DNA from: Myxococcus hansupus
GTDB taxonomy: Bacteria; Myxococcota; Myxococcia; Myxococcales; Myxococcaceae
Reading direction: 5' to 3'
DNA length: 64,000 nucleotides
Assembly (NCBI RefSeq): GCF_000280925.3
Contig: NZ_CP012109.1
Coordinates: 6,344,501 to 6,408,500, forward strand
This document shows, piece after piece, positions 1 to 9,249 of this stretch. The stretch's first letter is position 1; every line of letters begins with the position of its first letter. The position numbers and the translations under genes are program-made. A model generated the notes under the pieces. The model was given only the letters and a program-made list of their open reading frames with translations, did not search any database and was not told the DNA's origin.

Positions 1-60
1 CAATTGGAGGCGCTGCACCAACAGATGCAGAGCGACCTCAGTGCGTGTGCGAGCCGATGA
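1..60 (+). CDS. C-terminal end of an upstream phage gene (partial)
   Basis: Frame 1 is open from the window edge for 19 codons, ending in residues QMQSDLSACASR and a TGA at 58-60. The stop overlaps an ATG at 57 in the ATGATGG context, the coupling expected between adjacent phage tail genes. Only the tail of the protein is visible, so no function can be assigned beyond membership of the tail module that follows. Confidence 0.35.
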   Translation, partial: QLEALHQQMQSDLSACASR

Positions 61-350
61 TGGCACGAAGGGCCGCCGCTGAGTCCGTGTGTTCACGGGC
101 CCGCCCGACGCGGATGGGCCCTGTGTCTTGCTGAAGTCCTCGGCCAGCTTTACCCAGGGTACCTGGCTGCACCTGCGATTGGACGTCAACGCCAACGGAG
201 ACGTCGTCCTCAAGGCCCTCCAGAATGACTTGGCAGCGCACCCGCGCGGCACGCCTCCCGACTGGCATCCCGTACCGGGCATGGCCGACCTTATCGACGA
301 CGGCCAACGTCTCGAAGCTCTCCGGCGTCCACACGGTGTGGCGTCCGCCT
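57..350 (+). pseudogene. Phage tail-module protein, frameshifted remnant
   Basis: A start at 57 reads MMARRAAAESV and then loses the frame in a GTGTG repeat near 86-92. From there another frame reads a convincing protein segment (TQGTWLHLRLDVNANGDVVL, then QNDLAAHPRGTPPDW) to about 290, after which the frame degrades again before the next gene at 379. Dense coding signal broken by indels, placed directly before a tail protein, suggests a decayed phage virion-associated gene. I do not recognise the family. Confidence 0.35.
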
Positions 351-378
351 GGAGCTCGTCTCCTCGTGAGGTGTCGCT

Positions 379-1709
379 ATGGCCACGGTTGAGCTACCCG
401 CCCTCTGCGTCGCCACCGTCTCCCTCTTCGCCGAGACGCGCCGCCCCCTCCTCCTCAACCGTGCTCCGAGGAGGCGGACGTCCCCATCGACACCACGCTG
501 GGGCTGGAGGTGGTGGACGTCGGCGTGGACGGCATTGCTCGGGCAGCGACGCGCGTCTGGGTGGACGAATTCCTCGCCTTCGAAGGCGGGGCTGACGTCG
601 AGGTGCAACCCGCCTTCGCAGGGCCTCTGGCGGAGGTGACGCAGACGGGGGATACTCTGCGCGTGGTGCTCCACCCGGCCGTGCCGCTGGACAGCCAGGC
701 CACCGTCTCCGTCCGCGTCGTATCGGCCACGGCGGGCGGCGCGCACCTCCTCGACGACACGTACACCTTCACCATGGAGGACAGGACAGCGCCCCGTCTC
801 TTGGGTGCGCAAGCCGTGGGGCCGAAGTCGGTGCGCCTCGCATTTGACGAGGACGTTCGGGCGCCACCCGCAGCGCGCTTCACCTTCACACCTCGCGGCG
901 CACCCGCAGTCCCGGTGGCCGCCACCGAGGCCGCAGCGGAAGGCGCCCTCGTCCACCTCGCCCTCGACACGGAGCTGACGCCGGACGTGGTGTACGAGGT
1001 GAGTGTAGAGGGCGTGACGGACACACACGGCAACCTGGTGCTCGCCCCGCACCATCGAGCCACCTTCACGGGCTTCCGGCCGGCCAGGCCGCCCTCCCGG
1101 CACTTCCAGCTCTGGGACATGCTGCCCCGCCACAACCGCCGCGCCGACGTGACGGGAGACTTGCACCGCTTCATCTCCTGCCTCCAGGAGGTGACGGACT
1201 TGCTCCTCTCTGACTTGGACGCCTTCCCCGACGTCTTCGACTTGGAGCGCGCGCCGGAGGCCTTCCTGGACGCCATCCTCCAGGACTTGGGCAACCCCTT
1301 CGCCTTCGAGATGGACGTCCTCGCCCGGCGCCGCCTGGCCGCCATCCTCACGGAGATGTACCAGCAGAAGGGCACGGCCCTGGGCCTGCGCAACGCCATC
1401 CGCTTCTTCCTCGGCATCGAGGTGCGGGCCATCTCCCCCTTCGCCTCGGACACCCTCGTGCTGGGCGAGTCCGAGCTGGGCGTCGACTGGGTACTGGGCC
1501 CTTCGGAGCGCTTCGCTCGCTACGCCTTCAACATCGAGGTGGAGCGTCTCCTCTCCCAGGCGGAGCGCCAGCGCCTGCGCACCCTCGTCGAGTACCTCAA
1601 GCCCGCCCACACCCACTTCGTGGACCTGGTGGAGCCCCTGCCGCCCGTCCTACCGGAGCACTGGGAGCTGGGACTCAGCGAGCTGGGCGAGACGTCACGC
1701 CTACATTGA
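379..1709 (+). CDS. Phage tail protein (TIGR02242-like baseplate/tail protein), apparent frameshift near 460
   Basis: Structural protein of a contractile-type phage tail or tail-derived particle. The first half (to about residue 220) has two beta-rich Ig-like segments. The second half, from [12 protein letters not shown] onward, has the helical pattern of the TIGR02242 phage tail family: [56 protein letters not shown], and [10 protein letters not shown] near the end. The uninterrupted frame begins only at a GTG at 510. A start at ATG 379, with GAGG eight bases upstream, reads [19 protein letters not shown] and would join the 510 frame if one C were restored at 459-460, giving [10 protein letters not shown]. 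The full product would be 443 residues. The missing base may be a real mutation or an assembly error. Confidence 0.7.
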
Positions 1710-1869
1710 ACGACATCTCCAAACAAAGACCGCAAAGGCTGGCGCGATAGCAACTTCAACTGCTTGTCTCAAAAAACGAGCGCTACTTGCGACTGACCTC
1801 ACTCCGTGCCAGAGTCTAGATCACATAGGCAAAGACGACTTCCTTGCCGTCAGTGGAGTAAACCCAGAA

Positions 1870-1907
1870 GGGGTGCGAATCCGTCGCAAGACGGTCGCAC
1901 CCCTTTT
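1870..1907 (+). terminator. Intrinsic terminator after the tail gene
   Basis: A nearly perfect hairpin has outer arms GGGGTGCGA and TCGCACCCC, an inner stem CCGTC/GACGG and a GCAA tetraloop, followed directly by TTTT. It lies 160 bases after the tail-protein stop and would separate that gene from the tail-fibre gene. Confidence 0.8.
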
Positions 1908-1932
1908 GTCGTTTCCAGTACGGAGTTTCCAA

Positions 1933-2280
1933 ATGAAGCGGCGCAAACCACGGCAACAATCCCGAAGGTCCTCCAATCAATCCCCTCTCTCCCTGCATAC
2001 AGACTCCAATGCAGCTCTCCTCAAGGAGGCTATTTTTTATTCAAGAAGACCCCCTGCAGCCTATCTGGGCAACACTCTAGCCATTCTCATCGCCAATCAG
2101 GTCAGTCAAAGAGCAAACAACCCCCAACTCACAATGGCGCTAATTGGACTCGGCACCCTAGCCGCAAGCACCCGAACGCGAGGCCAAACCACTGATTTTC
2201 TGTCTAGTTTTGGATTTCGGCTTATCTCCGAATCCTTGACTGCACGCGCGCAAGCACATGTCCCCGATATTGAGTCGTAG
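1933..2280 (+). CDS. Hypothetical low-GC small protein
   Basis: An open frame of 115 codons starts at ATG 1933 and ends just before the tail fibre. Its second half reads like protein (YLGNTLAILIANQ, NPQLTMALIGLGTLAAS), but the base composition is clearly more AT-rich than the flanking phage genes and there is no Shine-Dalgarno before the ATG. A hairpin with T6 (2012-2040) lies inside it. It may be a foreign insert, a remnant, or not a gene. Confidence 0.22.
   Translation: MKRRKPRQQSRRSSNQSPLSLHTDSNAALLKEAIFYSRRPPAAYLGNTLAILIANQVSQRANNPQLTMALIGLGTLAASTRTRGQTTDFLSSFGFRLISESLTARAQAHVPDIES
2014..2040 (+). terminator. Weak hairpin plus T-run
   Basis: TCTCCT and AGGAGG pair around a 2-nt loop and are followed after three bases by TTTTTT. 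The stem is only six pairs with one wobble, so this is a possible secondary terminator behind the strong one at 1870. Confidence 0.35.
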
Positions 2281-2283
2281 GGC

Positions 2284-2305
2284 TTTGTCCTCTTAGGAGG
2301 ACAAA
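2284..2305 (+). promoter_or_regulatory. Hairpin covering the Shine-Dalgarno of the tail-fibre gene
   Basis: TTTGTCCTC at 2284-2292 pairs perfectly with GAGGACAAA at 2297-2305 around a TTAG loop. Most of the gene's AGGAGG ribosome-binding site (2295-2300) lies in the loop and 3' arm. A perfect 9-bp stem over the ribosome site suggests control of translation of a structural gene. No U-run follows, so it is not a terminator. Confidence 0.6.
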
Positions 2306-2308
2306 ACC

Positions 2309-4217
2309 GTGGCGAACCGGCTGGACTTTTTTCAGGCAGCGCGTGACGGAGGCCGAGCTGGACTTGGCCTTCGCGCAGTTGGAGCAGGCGGACCGAAACC
2401 TCGCCGCGGACTTGGGCGTCCACGGCGTCATCTCCGGGGCAGTGCCCGCGCCGCACTCCCCCGTGCCCAACCTCACCGTCGACCTGACGGCCCCGGGCCG
2501 CGCCTACGACAACCTCGGCCAGCGCATCTTCTTCGGCACCGGGCAGACGGTGGACTGCGCTGTGGACTTGTCCGGCATCCCCACTGACGTCTCCACCTCC
2601 GGCAGCGAGCGGTGGCTAGGCATCTTCCTGCGCTTCACGCGCCTGATGTCCGAGCCGCGCACGGACGGCAACTCCCAGCAGGTGTACTTCCGCCGCGACG
2701 AGTCCTTCGAGCTGGTGGTGCGCCAGGCGCCGGAGGGCCTCGTAGGCCAGGCGCCCAAGCCCGCCATCCAGCCGGACGAGTTGCTGCTGTGTGACGTGCG
2801 GCGCCGCCCCGGACAGACGCAGATTCTCGCCGCGGACTTGGACACCTCCCGCCGCCAGGCCTTCATCTTCGCGCGCGGCACCTCAGTGGCCGTGGAGAGC
2901 GGCACCTGGGACGTCCTCAGCCCCAGCTCCGCGACGGTGCAAGCGACGCTGGGCGAGGTGGACGCCGAGTTGGCCGGGCACTTCTCGGGTGCCGCCCGAA
3001 GGCATGACGCCAGCACCGTGGACTGCAAGCCCCGAGGCTTCATCACTGGCACCACCGTGCAGGAGGCCGTGGACGACGTCGCGGACAAGCTCTCCTCAAC
3101 CGCCGCCGGCACACCGGGCGCATCCCTCGTTGGCGCGGACGCGGTACCGGGCACGCCCAACCCGCTGCCCGCGGGCACCGTGGACGCCCAGCTCTCCTCC
3201 CTGCTGGGGTTCCTCAACGCCCACCAGGGCGCCGCCACCGGGGCCCACCACGCCAGCGCCGTTGGCGCCACGCCCCACGGCTACGTCAGCAGCACCAGTG
3301 TGCAGGCCCAACTCCAGGAGGTCGTCACCCGCCTCGGTGAGACGACGGCCGGAAGCCCTGGGACGTCTCGCGTCGGAGGAGACGTGCTGGCCGGTACGCC
3401 CCATTCCCTTGCCGCCGGCAATCTGCGGCAGCAGGTGGCCGCGCTGCTGGGCTTCCTCAACGGGCACGTCACCCAGGGGGCGGGGGCCCACGCGGCCTCC
3501 GCCGTCTCCATCGCGGACACGGGAGAGTTCCTCGGTGCAGGTACCGTCGAGGCAGCCCTCGCTGAAATCCTCGCGGCCTTCAGCAGCGGGCACTACCGGA
3601 GCAACGAGACGGCGGCAGGCCAGCACAGGGCCATTCTCCAACCCAGGCTGGGCTCCGGCCGCGTCCTCCTCCTCGACGCCCTGGGCGTTGGAGGAGCAGC
3701 CGCGCGCCTTCGCCTCTACGCCGACAACGACTCGGTGTGGTTCACCCTCAACGCCGCCTGGAATGGCAGCGCCTGGGCCCGGGACACCTCCGGAGCGGCT
3801 GCAGGCGGCTTCCGCCTCTCGCGCAATGAGGCGGAGTTCCTCCACGACGCCAGCCTCACCGCCACCTTCGCCACCTGGACGCGCACGTTGCGGCTCCCCC
3901 TGAGCAGCACCACCAGCAACACCTCCTTCGAGTTGGCGGGCAGCGTGCGCGAGGTGGGCCGGCTCGGCGTCCAGTACAGCAACAGCGACACCGCCGCGCA
4001 CGACAACCTGTCCGGCGGTGGCTCGGTGACGTTCCGCAGTCGCTTTCCCACCGCGCCCTCCTCCATCACCCTGAGCCCCTACGCCTCCGCGGGAAGCTTC
4101 GTCGGCAATCCCATCGTCATGGTGCCGGACAGAGACGGCTTCGCCTTCTATTGCCACCAAACAATCTCCGCGCTGGGAGCCACGTACTGGTTCGGCGCGT
4201 ACACCGCTGTCGCGTGA
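2309..4217 (+). CDS. Phage tail fibre protein, apparent one-base frameshift at a T6 run
   Basis: Probable receptor-binding tail fibre of about 635 residues. A central block is built from repeated units (residues PHGYVSSTSVQAQL, then AALLGFLNGH and close variants, with LLGFLNAHQ in an earlier copy), typical of trimeric fibre shafts. The C-terminal part is beta-rich and ends in a distinct tip (residues FAFYCHQTISALG). The continuous frame starts at a GTG at 2343 with no ribosome site. A strong AGGAGG at 2295-2300 instead serves GTG 2309, which reads MANRLDFF into a T6 run at 2327-2332. Deleting one T gives MANRLDFFRQRVTEAELD and joins the long frame. Either one T is extra, or ribosomes slip there. 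The gene lies between the tail protein and a zinc-ribbon gene. Confidence 0.7.
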
Positions 4218-4228
4218 GGACTCCGCCC

Positions 4229-4669
4229 ATGGCCATTCATGAAGTCACCACCGAGGACGTCCTTCAGCGCTGCGCCCGGTGCGGTAGCGGCAACCGCCTC
4301 TCCATCGACTCCCTGGAGGTGGGCGTCGCGCGCCGGGAGGACGTGGACGACAGTCTCGTCCAACTTCCGCCCTGCCCCACCTGCCGCTCCACCGAGGTCC
4401 TCATCCGCGCGGCCGTAGGCGAGCCGGAGCATCCAGCGCCAGGCAGCTTCGGGCACCTGCACCGACTCCTCGTCGGCCATGTCCACGCGGAGCTCGTCCA
4501 GCGCGAGCGCCTGCACAGGGGCATCAAGCCCAAGGGGGGCAGTGCCAGCAAGGTGGTGGTGGTGCGGCCCCTGTCCCAAGAGACGCGCGAGCGCTGGTTC
4601 CCCCAAGGCCTCCGAATCTTGGTGCCTCCCGACGAGCAGCCCCACGCGCCGGAAGAGTCCAGTCAATAG
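4229..4669 (+). CDS. Zinc-ribbon phage protein, unknown role
   Basis: A 146-residue soluble protein starts at ATG 4229 with GAGGA eight bases upstream, 11 bases after the fibre stop, so it is probably cotranscribed with it. Two CxxC pairs (CARC near residue 14 and CPTC near residue 51) form a zinc-ribbon pattern. The C-terminal half (KVVVVRPLSQETRERWFP) has no recognised fold. Position suggests a tail accessory or assembly factor, but that is inference from neighbours only. Confidence 0.6.
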   Translation: MAIHEVTTEDVLQRCARCGSGNRLSIDSLEVGVARREDVDDSLVQLPPCPTCRSTEVLIRAAVGEPEHPAPGSFGHLHRLLVGHVHAELVQRERLHRGIKPKGGSASKVVVVRPLSQETRERWFPQGLRILVPPDEQPHAPEESSQ

Positions 4670-4744
4670 ACATACACTGCCAGCAAAACAGAGCCCCGAT
4701 GCGCCCGCGAAACCCCGGGCGCTGCGAATCCCTCCCCCCTCGAC

Positions 4745-4774
4745 TTGCTATGCCCCCAAGACAGAGCGTGTATG
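4745..4774 (+). promoter_or_regulatory. Repeated promoter-like element, copy 1
   Basis: TTGCTA (4745-4750), an 18-bp spacer ending CAGAGCG, and TGTATG (4769-4774), followed by stem CGCGC/GCGCG at 4781-4798. It precedes the gene starting at 4813. It matches five other copies in spacing and core sequence. Confidence 0.7.
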
Positions 4775-4812
4775 TCTTCACGCGCTACCCACTGCGCGCC
4801 AGGGAGACACGC

Positions 4813-5109
4813 ATGGTTATCGGCATCGACACCACCTACATCGGCAATGAAATCCCCGGACTCAAGGGGAAGAAGGTCCGCATCTTCGCCGTGTTGCACG
4901 GCGGCCTCCGCCCTGACGCCGACCCGGACGCGGATAACTACTACGCGGACACCGAGGAGAAGCTGGCGCGCCTCGGGGGCGTCACGGCCGAGGACCGCAT
5001 CGACGCTGCCTCCATTCGCCCGGGCGGCACCACCTCCTTCGTGCATGTCGACCCGCGCGCCATCGATTTGGAGTGCTTCGCGCACCTGCAAAAGCCTCGC
5101 GGAGAATGA
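4813..5109 (+). CDS. Hypothetical phage protein
   Basis: A 98-residue protein starting at ATG 4813 with AGGGAG six bases upstream. It begins MVIGIDTTYIGNEIPGLKGK and is acidic in the middle (PDADPDADNYYADTEEK). I recognise no family. It is the first gene driven by the repeated promoter-like element and appears to be its own transcription unit. Confidence 0.6.
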   Translation: MVIGIDTTYIGNEIPGLKGKKVRIFAVLHGGLRPDADPDADNYYADTEEKLARLGGVTAEDRIDAASIRPGGTTSFVHVDPRAIDLECFAHLQKPRGE

Positions 5110-5110
5110 C

Positions 5111-5140
5111 TTGCCATACGCGCGAAACAGAGCGCGTATG
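5111..5140 (+). promoter_or_regulatory. Repeated promoter-like element, copy 2
   Basis: TTGCCA (5111-5116), 18-bp spacer ending CAGAGCG, CGTATG (5135-5140), then a perfect stem GCGCCG/CGGCGC at 5149-5164. It begins at the stop of the preceding gene and serves the gene at 5181. Confidence 0.7.
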
Positions 5141-5180
5141 TCTCACGCGCGCCGCCCACGGCGCACGGAAAGACGAAACA

Positions 5181-5405
5181 ATGACATCCCGCAAGCCACG
5201 CCCCGTAAGCCCCCCGAAGCCTGACCCGGCCCTCGAAGAGACTCTTGGGCGCATTGCGCACGAGACGCTGAACATTGAAACCTTGAAGACACGCAACAGC
5301 GACAGTCTCGACTTTCACGAAGTGCCGGTGTGGCGGCTGAAGAAGGCCCTCAACGCGGCCTACCAAGCCGGTCTGAGCGCCGCCAGCAGCCCCCGCAGCA
5401 AGTAG
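5181..5405 (+). CDS. Small DUF6900-like protein
   Basis: A 74-residue protein starting at ATG 5181 with GGAAAGA upstream. The core LGRIAHETLNIETL plus NSDSLDFHEVPVWRLKKAL resembles the small DUF6900-type domain found in phages and plasmids, whose function is not known. The N-terminus is proline-rich and likely disordered. The family call is from memory of the motif and is not certain. Confidence 0.55.
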   Translation: MTSRKPRPVSPPKPDPALEETLGRIAHETLNIETLKTRNSDSLDFHEVPVWRLKKALNAAYQAGLSAASSPRSK

Positions 5406-5425
5406 CGCCTCCCCTCACCACTCAC

Positions 5426-5442
5426 GCCCCGTTCAGCGGGGC
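5426..5442 (+). terminator. GC hairpin between small phage genes
   Basis: GCCCCG and CGGGGC pair perfectly around TTCAG. No T-run follows, so it may be a weak terminator or an RNA-stability element. Confidence 0.35.
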
Positions 5443-5518
5443 AGCCGCGAAGGAGGGCCGCCGGGCCGCCCACCTGAATGGCAGACGTGTACCCACGGCC
5501 CGGAAAGGAACAACCACC

Positions 5519-6151
5519 ATGCCTCGCAACGCTGCACCGAAGACGAAGAAGCTGGAGTCCATGAACCTGACGGAGCTGCGCGCCCGCTTCCGCGAAGTGG
5601 TGGGCGAGGAGACGCGCAGCCCGAACAAGAAGTTCCTCATCCGCCGCATCGAGGAGTCCCTCGCCGCCAAGAAGCGGCGCAGCCCCTCCCGCCGGGCGAC
5701 GGCCACCGCCCCCAGCGCCCCTCCTCCGGCCCCTACTGCACCGGCCACCACCTCGGCCGAGGGCACGCAGCCCGCTCGCCAGCGCGGGCGCTTCGCCGGC
5801 GTGTCGCTGCAGCAGTTGCAGGAGAAGTACCGCGAAGTCGTCGGGCGTCCGACGGGCAGCAGCAACGTCTCCTACCTCCAGTGGAAGATTCGGGAGGCGG
5901 AGGCTGGACGAATCAACGTAGGCCCGCGGCCCGCGCGCGAGGTGAAGGTGCGCGAAGACGGCAAGCGCGTCATCCCCCTCTCCTTCGACGCGGGGGCCCT
6001 GGAGGCCCTGGACAAGGCCTGGCGCAACGCGGGCATGCCGAGCCGGACGGAGTTCTTCCGGCGCGCCATCCGCCGCTACCTCGTCGACATGGGGGCCCCG
6101 GAGGTCGCTGCCCTCTTCGCCCCGAATGAGGACGAGCAAGGCCCGGCATGA
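5519..6151 (+). CDS. Ribbon-helix-helix protein with two DUF2924-like repeats
   Basis: A 210-residue likely DNA-binding protein. It starts at ATG 5519 after AAAGGA. Two copies of one helical unit, at about residues 14-48 (MNLTELRARFREVVGEET, FLIRRIEESL) and 90-125 (LQQLQEKYREVVGRPTGSSN), resemble the DUF2924 unit. The C-terminal 60 residues (VIPLSFDAGALEALDKAWR, SRTEFFRRAIRRYL) form a ribbon-helix-helix domain. A proline/alanine linker joins the two repeats. It is the only evident transcription-factor-like protein in the module and is a candidate regulator of the repeated promoter elements around it. Its stop overlaps the next start (ATGA). Confidence 0.6.
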   Translation: MPRNAAPKTKKLESMNLTELRARFREVVGEETRSPNKKFLIRRIEESLAAKKRRSPSRRATATAPSAPPPAPTAPATTSAEGTQPARQRGRFAGVSLQQLQEKYREVVGRPTGSSNVSYLQWKIREAEAGRINVGPRPAREVKVREDGKRVIPLSFDAGALEALDKAWRNAGMPSRTEFFRRAIRRYLVDMGAPEVAALFAPNEDEQGPA

Positions 6152-6510
6152 CGACAAAGGAACAAGCCACCGACGCCCTTGTGTCGGTGGCACTTCGCAA
6201 GGCGCTCTCGGGAGCCCGCGTGGAAGTGAAGCTGGCCCTCCCCGACTCCGGCGCCGAGTTGCAGCCCGAAGTCGAAGTCACCTTTCCGCAGCGCACCTCC
6301 TCGCGGCAGCGCAACGCGGCCCTCCTCCTCCTCGCCGCACAGGTGGAGCTGCACACCCCGGCGCAGGAGCACTGGCTCGTCGAATCGGAGGTGCTCGACG
6401 ACGGGCTCACAGGCCGCGTCCACCTGCTGTTACTCGGGGACGGTGGCCCGCGGCCGACTCGTGACGAGGCAGAGCGAGGGCTACAAATCCTGCACAAGGC
6501 CCTCCGCTGA
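6148..6510 (+). CDS. Phage small-protein family, paralogue 1 of 3
   Basis: A 120-residue protein translationally coupled to the ribbon-helix-helix gene by an ATGA overlap. It shares an alpha/beta pattern with the two following genes: a strand before a basic Pro-x-R segment (VEVTFPQRTSSRQRNAALLL), an aliphatic helix, a pair L(R/H)TP, a tryptophan (EHWLVESEVL) and a final helix. I do not recognise the family. Confidence 0.6.
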   Translation: MTTKEQATDALVSVALRKALSGARVEVKLALPDSGAELQPEVEVTFPQRTSSRQRNAALLLLAAQVELHTPAQEHWLVESEVLDDGLTGRVHLLLLGDGGPRPTRDEAERGLQILHKALR

Positions 6511-6594
6511 CATGGGCATGCGGGGCGGCAGAACAAGCTGCCTCCCCGCCGCCCACTCAATGAAACATACAGCACCACAGGTCCAGAGAAGGAC

Positions 6595-6624
6595 TTGATA
6601 CACCCGCCAACCAGAGCGTGTATG
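6595..6624 (+). promoter_or_regulatory. Repeated promoter-like element, copy 3
   Basis: TTGATA (6595-6600), 18-bp spacer ending CAGAGCG, TGTATG (6619-6624), then stem GCG-A-CGG paired with CCG-CGC (6631-6654) with a bulged A. It serves the gene at 6676. Confidence 0.7.
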
Positions 6625-6675
6625 GCTTTCGCGACGGGCAACGAAGCGCCGCGCAAATCCACAGGAACGCACGTC

Positions 6676-7014
6676 ATGACCACCTCCCCCAAGCCCCTCC
6701 ACCTTGTCCAGATGACGGTGGTTGACTTTCAGAACACTACCCTGCGCCTGGACCTCGCCACCAGCCGGTACGGCACGCCTCAACCGCAGTTGGACGTCAT
6801 CCTCCCGCGCGGCTCAACCCACCGGCATCTGAGCGCGACGCTCCACGCCCTGTCAGCCGACCTGGAGCTACGCACGCCCTCTGCGGAGCGGTGGATTGTG
6901 CAGAGCGAGCGCCTCCTGGAGCCGAACCACGGCCGCATCTACCTGGAGCTGTCCGAGGGGGACCATGCCGAGGCCATGCGCGGAATGATGCTCCTCGGCA
7001 CCCTGCTGGGCTAA
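6676..7014 (+). CDS. Phage small-protein family, paralogue 2 of 3
   Basis: A 112-residue protein starting at ATG 6676 with AGGAA nine bases upstream. It aligns along its length with the next gene: RYGTPQPQLDVILPRG, LHALSADLELRTPSAERW and GRIYLELSEGD. The frame stays open back through the promoter element, but the ribosome site and the family N-terminus favour 6676. Function unknown. Confidence 0.6.
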   Translation: MTTSPKPLHLVQMTVVDFQNTTLRLDLATSRYGTPQPQLDVILPRGSTHRHLSATLHALSADLELRTPSAERWIVQSERLLEPNHGRIYLELSEGDHAEAMRGMMLLGTLLG

Positions 7015-7125
7015 ACGCAAGAGCCAGGGGAATCCGCGCCGCAGCACCGCGCGGGTTCCAGGCCAGACGAAAGCCGCCCAGTCTCGCGGGTGCACCGCAC
7101 GCCAGCGCCTCCTCTGAAACTCAAC

Positions 7126-7155
7126 TTGAATTGCATCCCCAGAAGAGCGCGTATG
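7126..7155 (+). promoter_or_regulatory. Repeated promoter-like element, copy 4
   Basis: TTGAAT (7126-7131), 18-bp spacer ending AAGAGCG, CGTATG (7150-7155). The stem that follows is the weakest of the set (CGGG/CCCG at 7166-7179). It serves the gene at 7203. Confidence 0.65.
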
Positions 7156-7202
7156 TCTTTCGCAACGGGCAACGCCCCGCCCCACAGAACGCGAGGACAA
7201 CG

Positions 7203-7508
7203 GTGGCCGCAACGAGCCAGCAGTCAATGATGGTGGGAGAGCGCACCGCGCGCTATGGGATTCCCCAGCCGTACATCGAGGTGCGCTTCCCGAGGGACAC
7301 GCACCAGCGCACGTTGAGAGCCGCGCTCCATCGCCTCTACGCCGACGTCGAGATGGCAACCCCGGAGGGAGCGCTCTGGAATGTGCACATTGAGTTCCTC
7401 CCGGACATCCTCATGTACTCCGGTGGCCGCGCGTACTTGGAGCTTGGCGAGGGCACTCCGGAGGAGAACGAGCGAGCGACGGCAATGCTCAAAAGCCTCG
7501 TGGGTTGA
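7203..7508 (+). CDS. Phage small-protein family, paralogue 3 of 3
   Basis: A 101-residue protein. GTG 7203 is chosen because GAGGA lies six bases upstream; ATGs at 7227 and 7230 are alternatives with no ribosome site. It shares RYGIPQPYIEVRFPRD, LHRLYADVEMATPEGALW and GRAYLELGEGTP with the preceding paralogue. Three different but related copies in a row suggest duplication followed by specialisation. Function unknown. Confidence 0.6.
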   Translation: MAATSQQSMMVGERTARYGIPQPYIEVRFPRDTHQRTLRAALHRLYADVEMATPEGALWNVHIEFLPDILMYSGGRAYLELGEGTPEENERATAMLKSLVG

Positions 7509-7803
7509 GCCCTCCTGAGAGCCCCTCGGCAGGCGCCACGCGGAACGCGCGCCCGCCAGCAGCCCGGCGTAGGCAGGAGGCTCCTCCGGCTGAGCCTGCC
7601 GCTGGGGCGGGGGAATCCAGCCTGGAGTGTATCGCCCCCGCATCCCGGCTGCCGAGGCAATCACACACACTGGAATTCCGCCGACCGCCCCAACCCAGGC
7701 AGACTTGCCGCACCCGCCCTGCAGACGGCCGCCGCGCAACCTCGCGAATTCTCGCAACTATTTCAAACACACAAATATCACCAACCCAGACATCGAAGAC
7801 GAC

Positions 7804-7833
7804 TTGCCTCATCCGCGCACCAGAGCGTGTATG
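7804..7833 (+). promoter_or_regulatory. Repeated promoter-like element, copy 5
   Basis: TTGCCT (7804-7809), 18-bp spacer ending CAGAGCG, TGTATG (7828-7833), then stem GCG-A-CGGG paired with CCCG-CGC (7840-7863) with the same bulged A as copy 3. It serves the amidoligase gene. The rest of 7509-7883 holds no gene I can support. Confidence 0.7.
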
Positions 7834-7883
7834 CGTTTAGCGACGGGCGCCACAGCCCCGCGCGAACGCGAGAGGCAAACCCC

Positions 7884-8849
<966 letters not shown>

Positions 8850-8968
8850 CGGGGCCTTCGCGGGCGCCACGGAGCCCTGGCGCCCGCCTGCGCTCGCGAC
8901 AGGGCCCCGGGAAAATCCGGGCGCCGGGCTCCCGCCTTCCTGCGGTCCCCGCCCCTCGCAAACAGCGC

Positions 8969-8998
8969 TTGCCTCAATGGCGAACCAGAGCGTGTATG
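8969..8998 (+). promoter_or_regulatory. Repeated promoter-like element, copy 6
   Basis: TTGCCT (8969-8974), 18-bp spacer ending CAGAGCG, TGTATG (8993-8998), then stem GCGA/TCGC plus GGG/CCC at 9005-9026. It serves the small gene at 9046 and perhaps the GGCT genes behind it. Confidence 0.7.
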
Positions 8999-9045
8999 TC
9001 TTTCGCGAAGGGCGGGTGCCCCTCGCCAACACAAGAGACGCACCA

Positions 9046-9249
9046 ATGAAAGCATACGGAATCACCCGCAAGGACAGAGGCTGCTGTCCGGGGCACGGCA
9101 AGTTCCCCGTCGAGAAGTACCGCGGGCGCCTCTCCCGGAAGGCGCACACCCGAGGGACACGCCTCGCGCACCGCCGCGCTCGGGCCTGGGAGAGGGCAGA
9201 GCTCTTCAACGAGAGGCGGAACGCCTCGCGTAGCGACAACGGGAGGTAG
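9046..9249 (+). CDS. Small basic phage protein with a CCPGH motif
   Basis: A 67-residue, strongly basic protein starting at ATG 9046. The N-terminus ITRKDRGCCPGHGKFP, followed by an Arg/Lys-rich helix (RKAHTRGTRLAHRRARAWER), is a pattern I associate with small phage proteins of unknown role. Its place between the amidoligase and the GGCT genes makes it a conceivable substrate or cofactor for them, but nothing in the sequence proves this. Confidence 0.55.
   Translation: MKAYGITRKDRGCCPGHGKFPVEKYRGRLSRKAHTRGTRLAHRRARAWERAELFNERRNASRSDNGR

Noticed and set aside
291-1616. Long minus-strand reading frame of 441 codons opposite the tail protein
   Set aside because: It is the complement of a clear coding frame in GC-rich DNA. 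The composition is biased and no ribosome site or family pattern is present.
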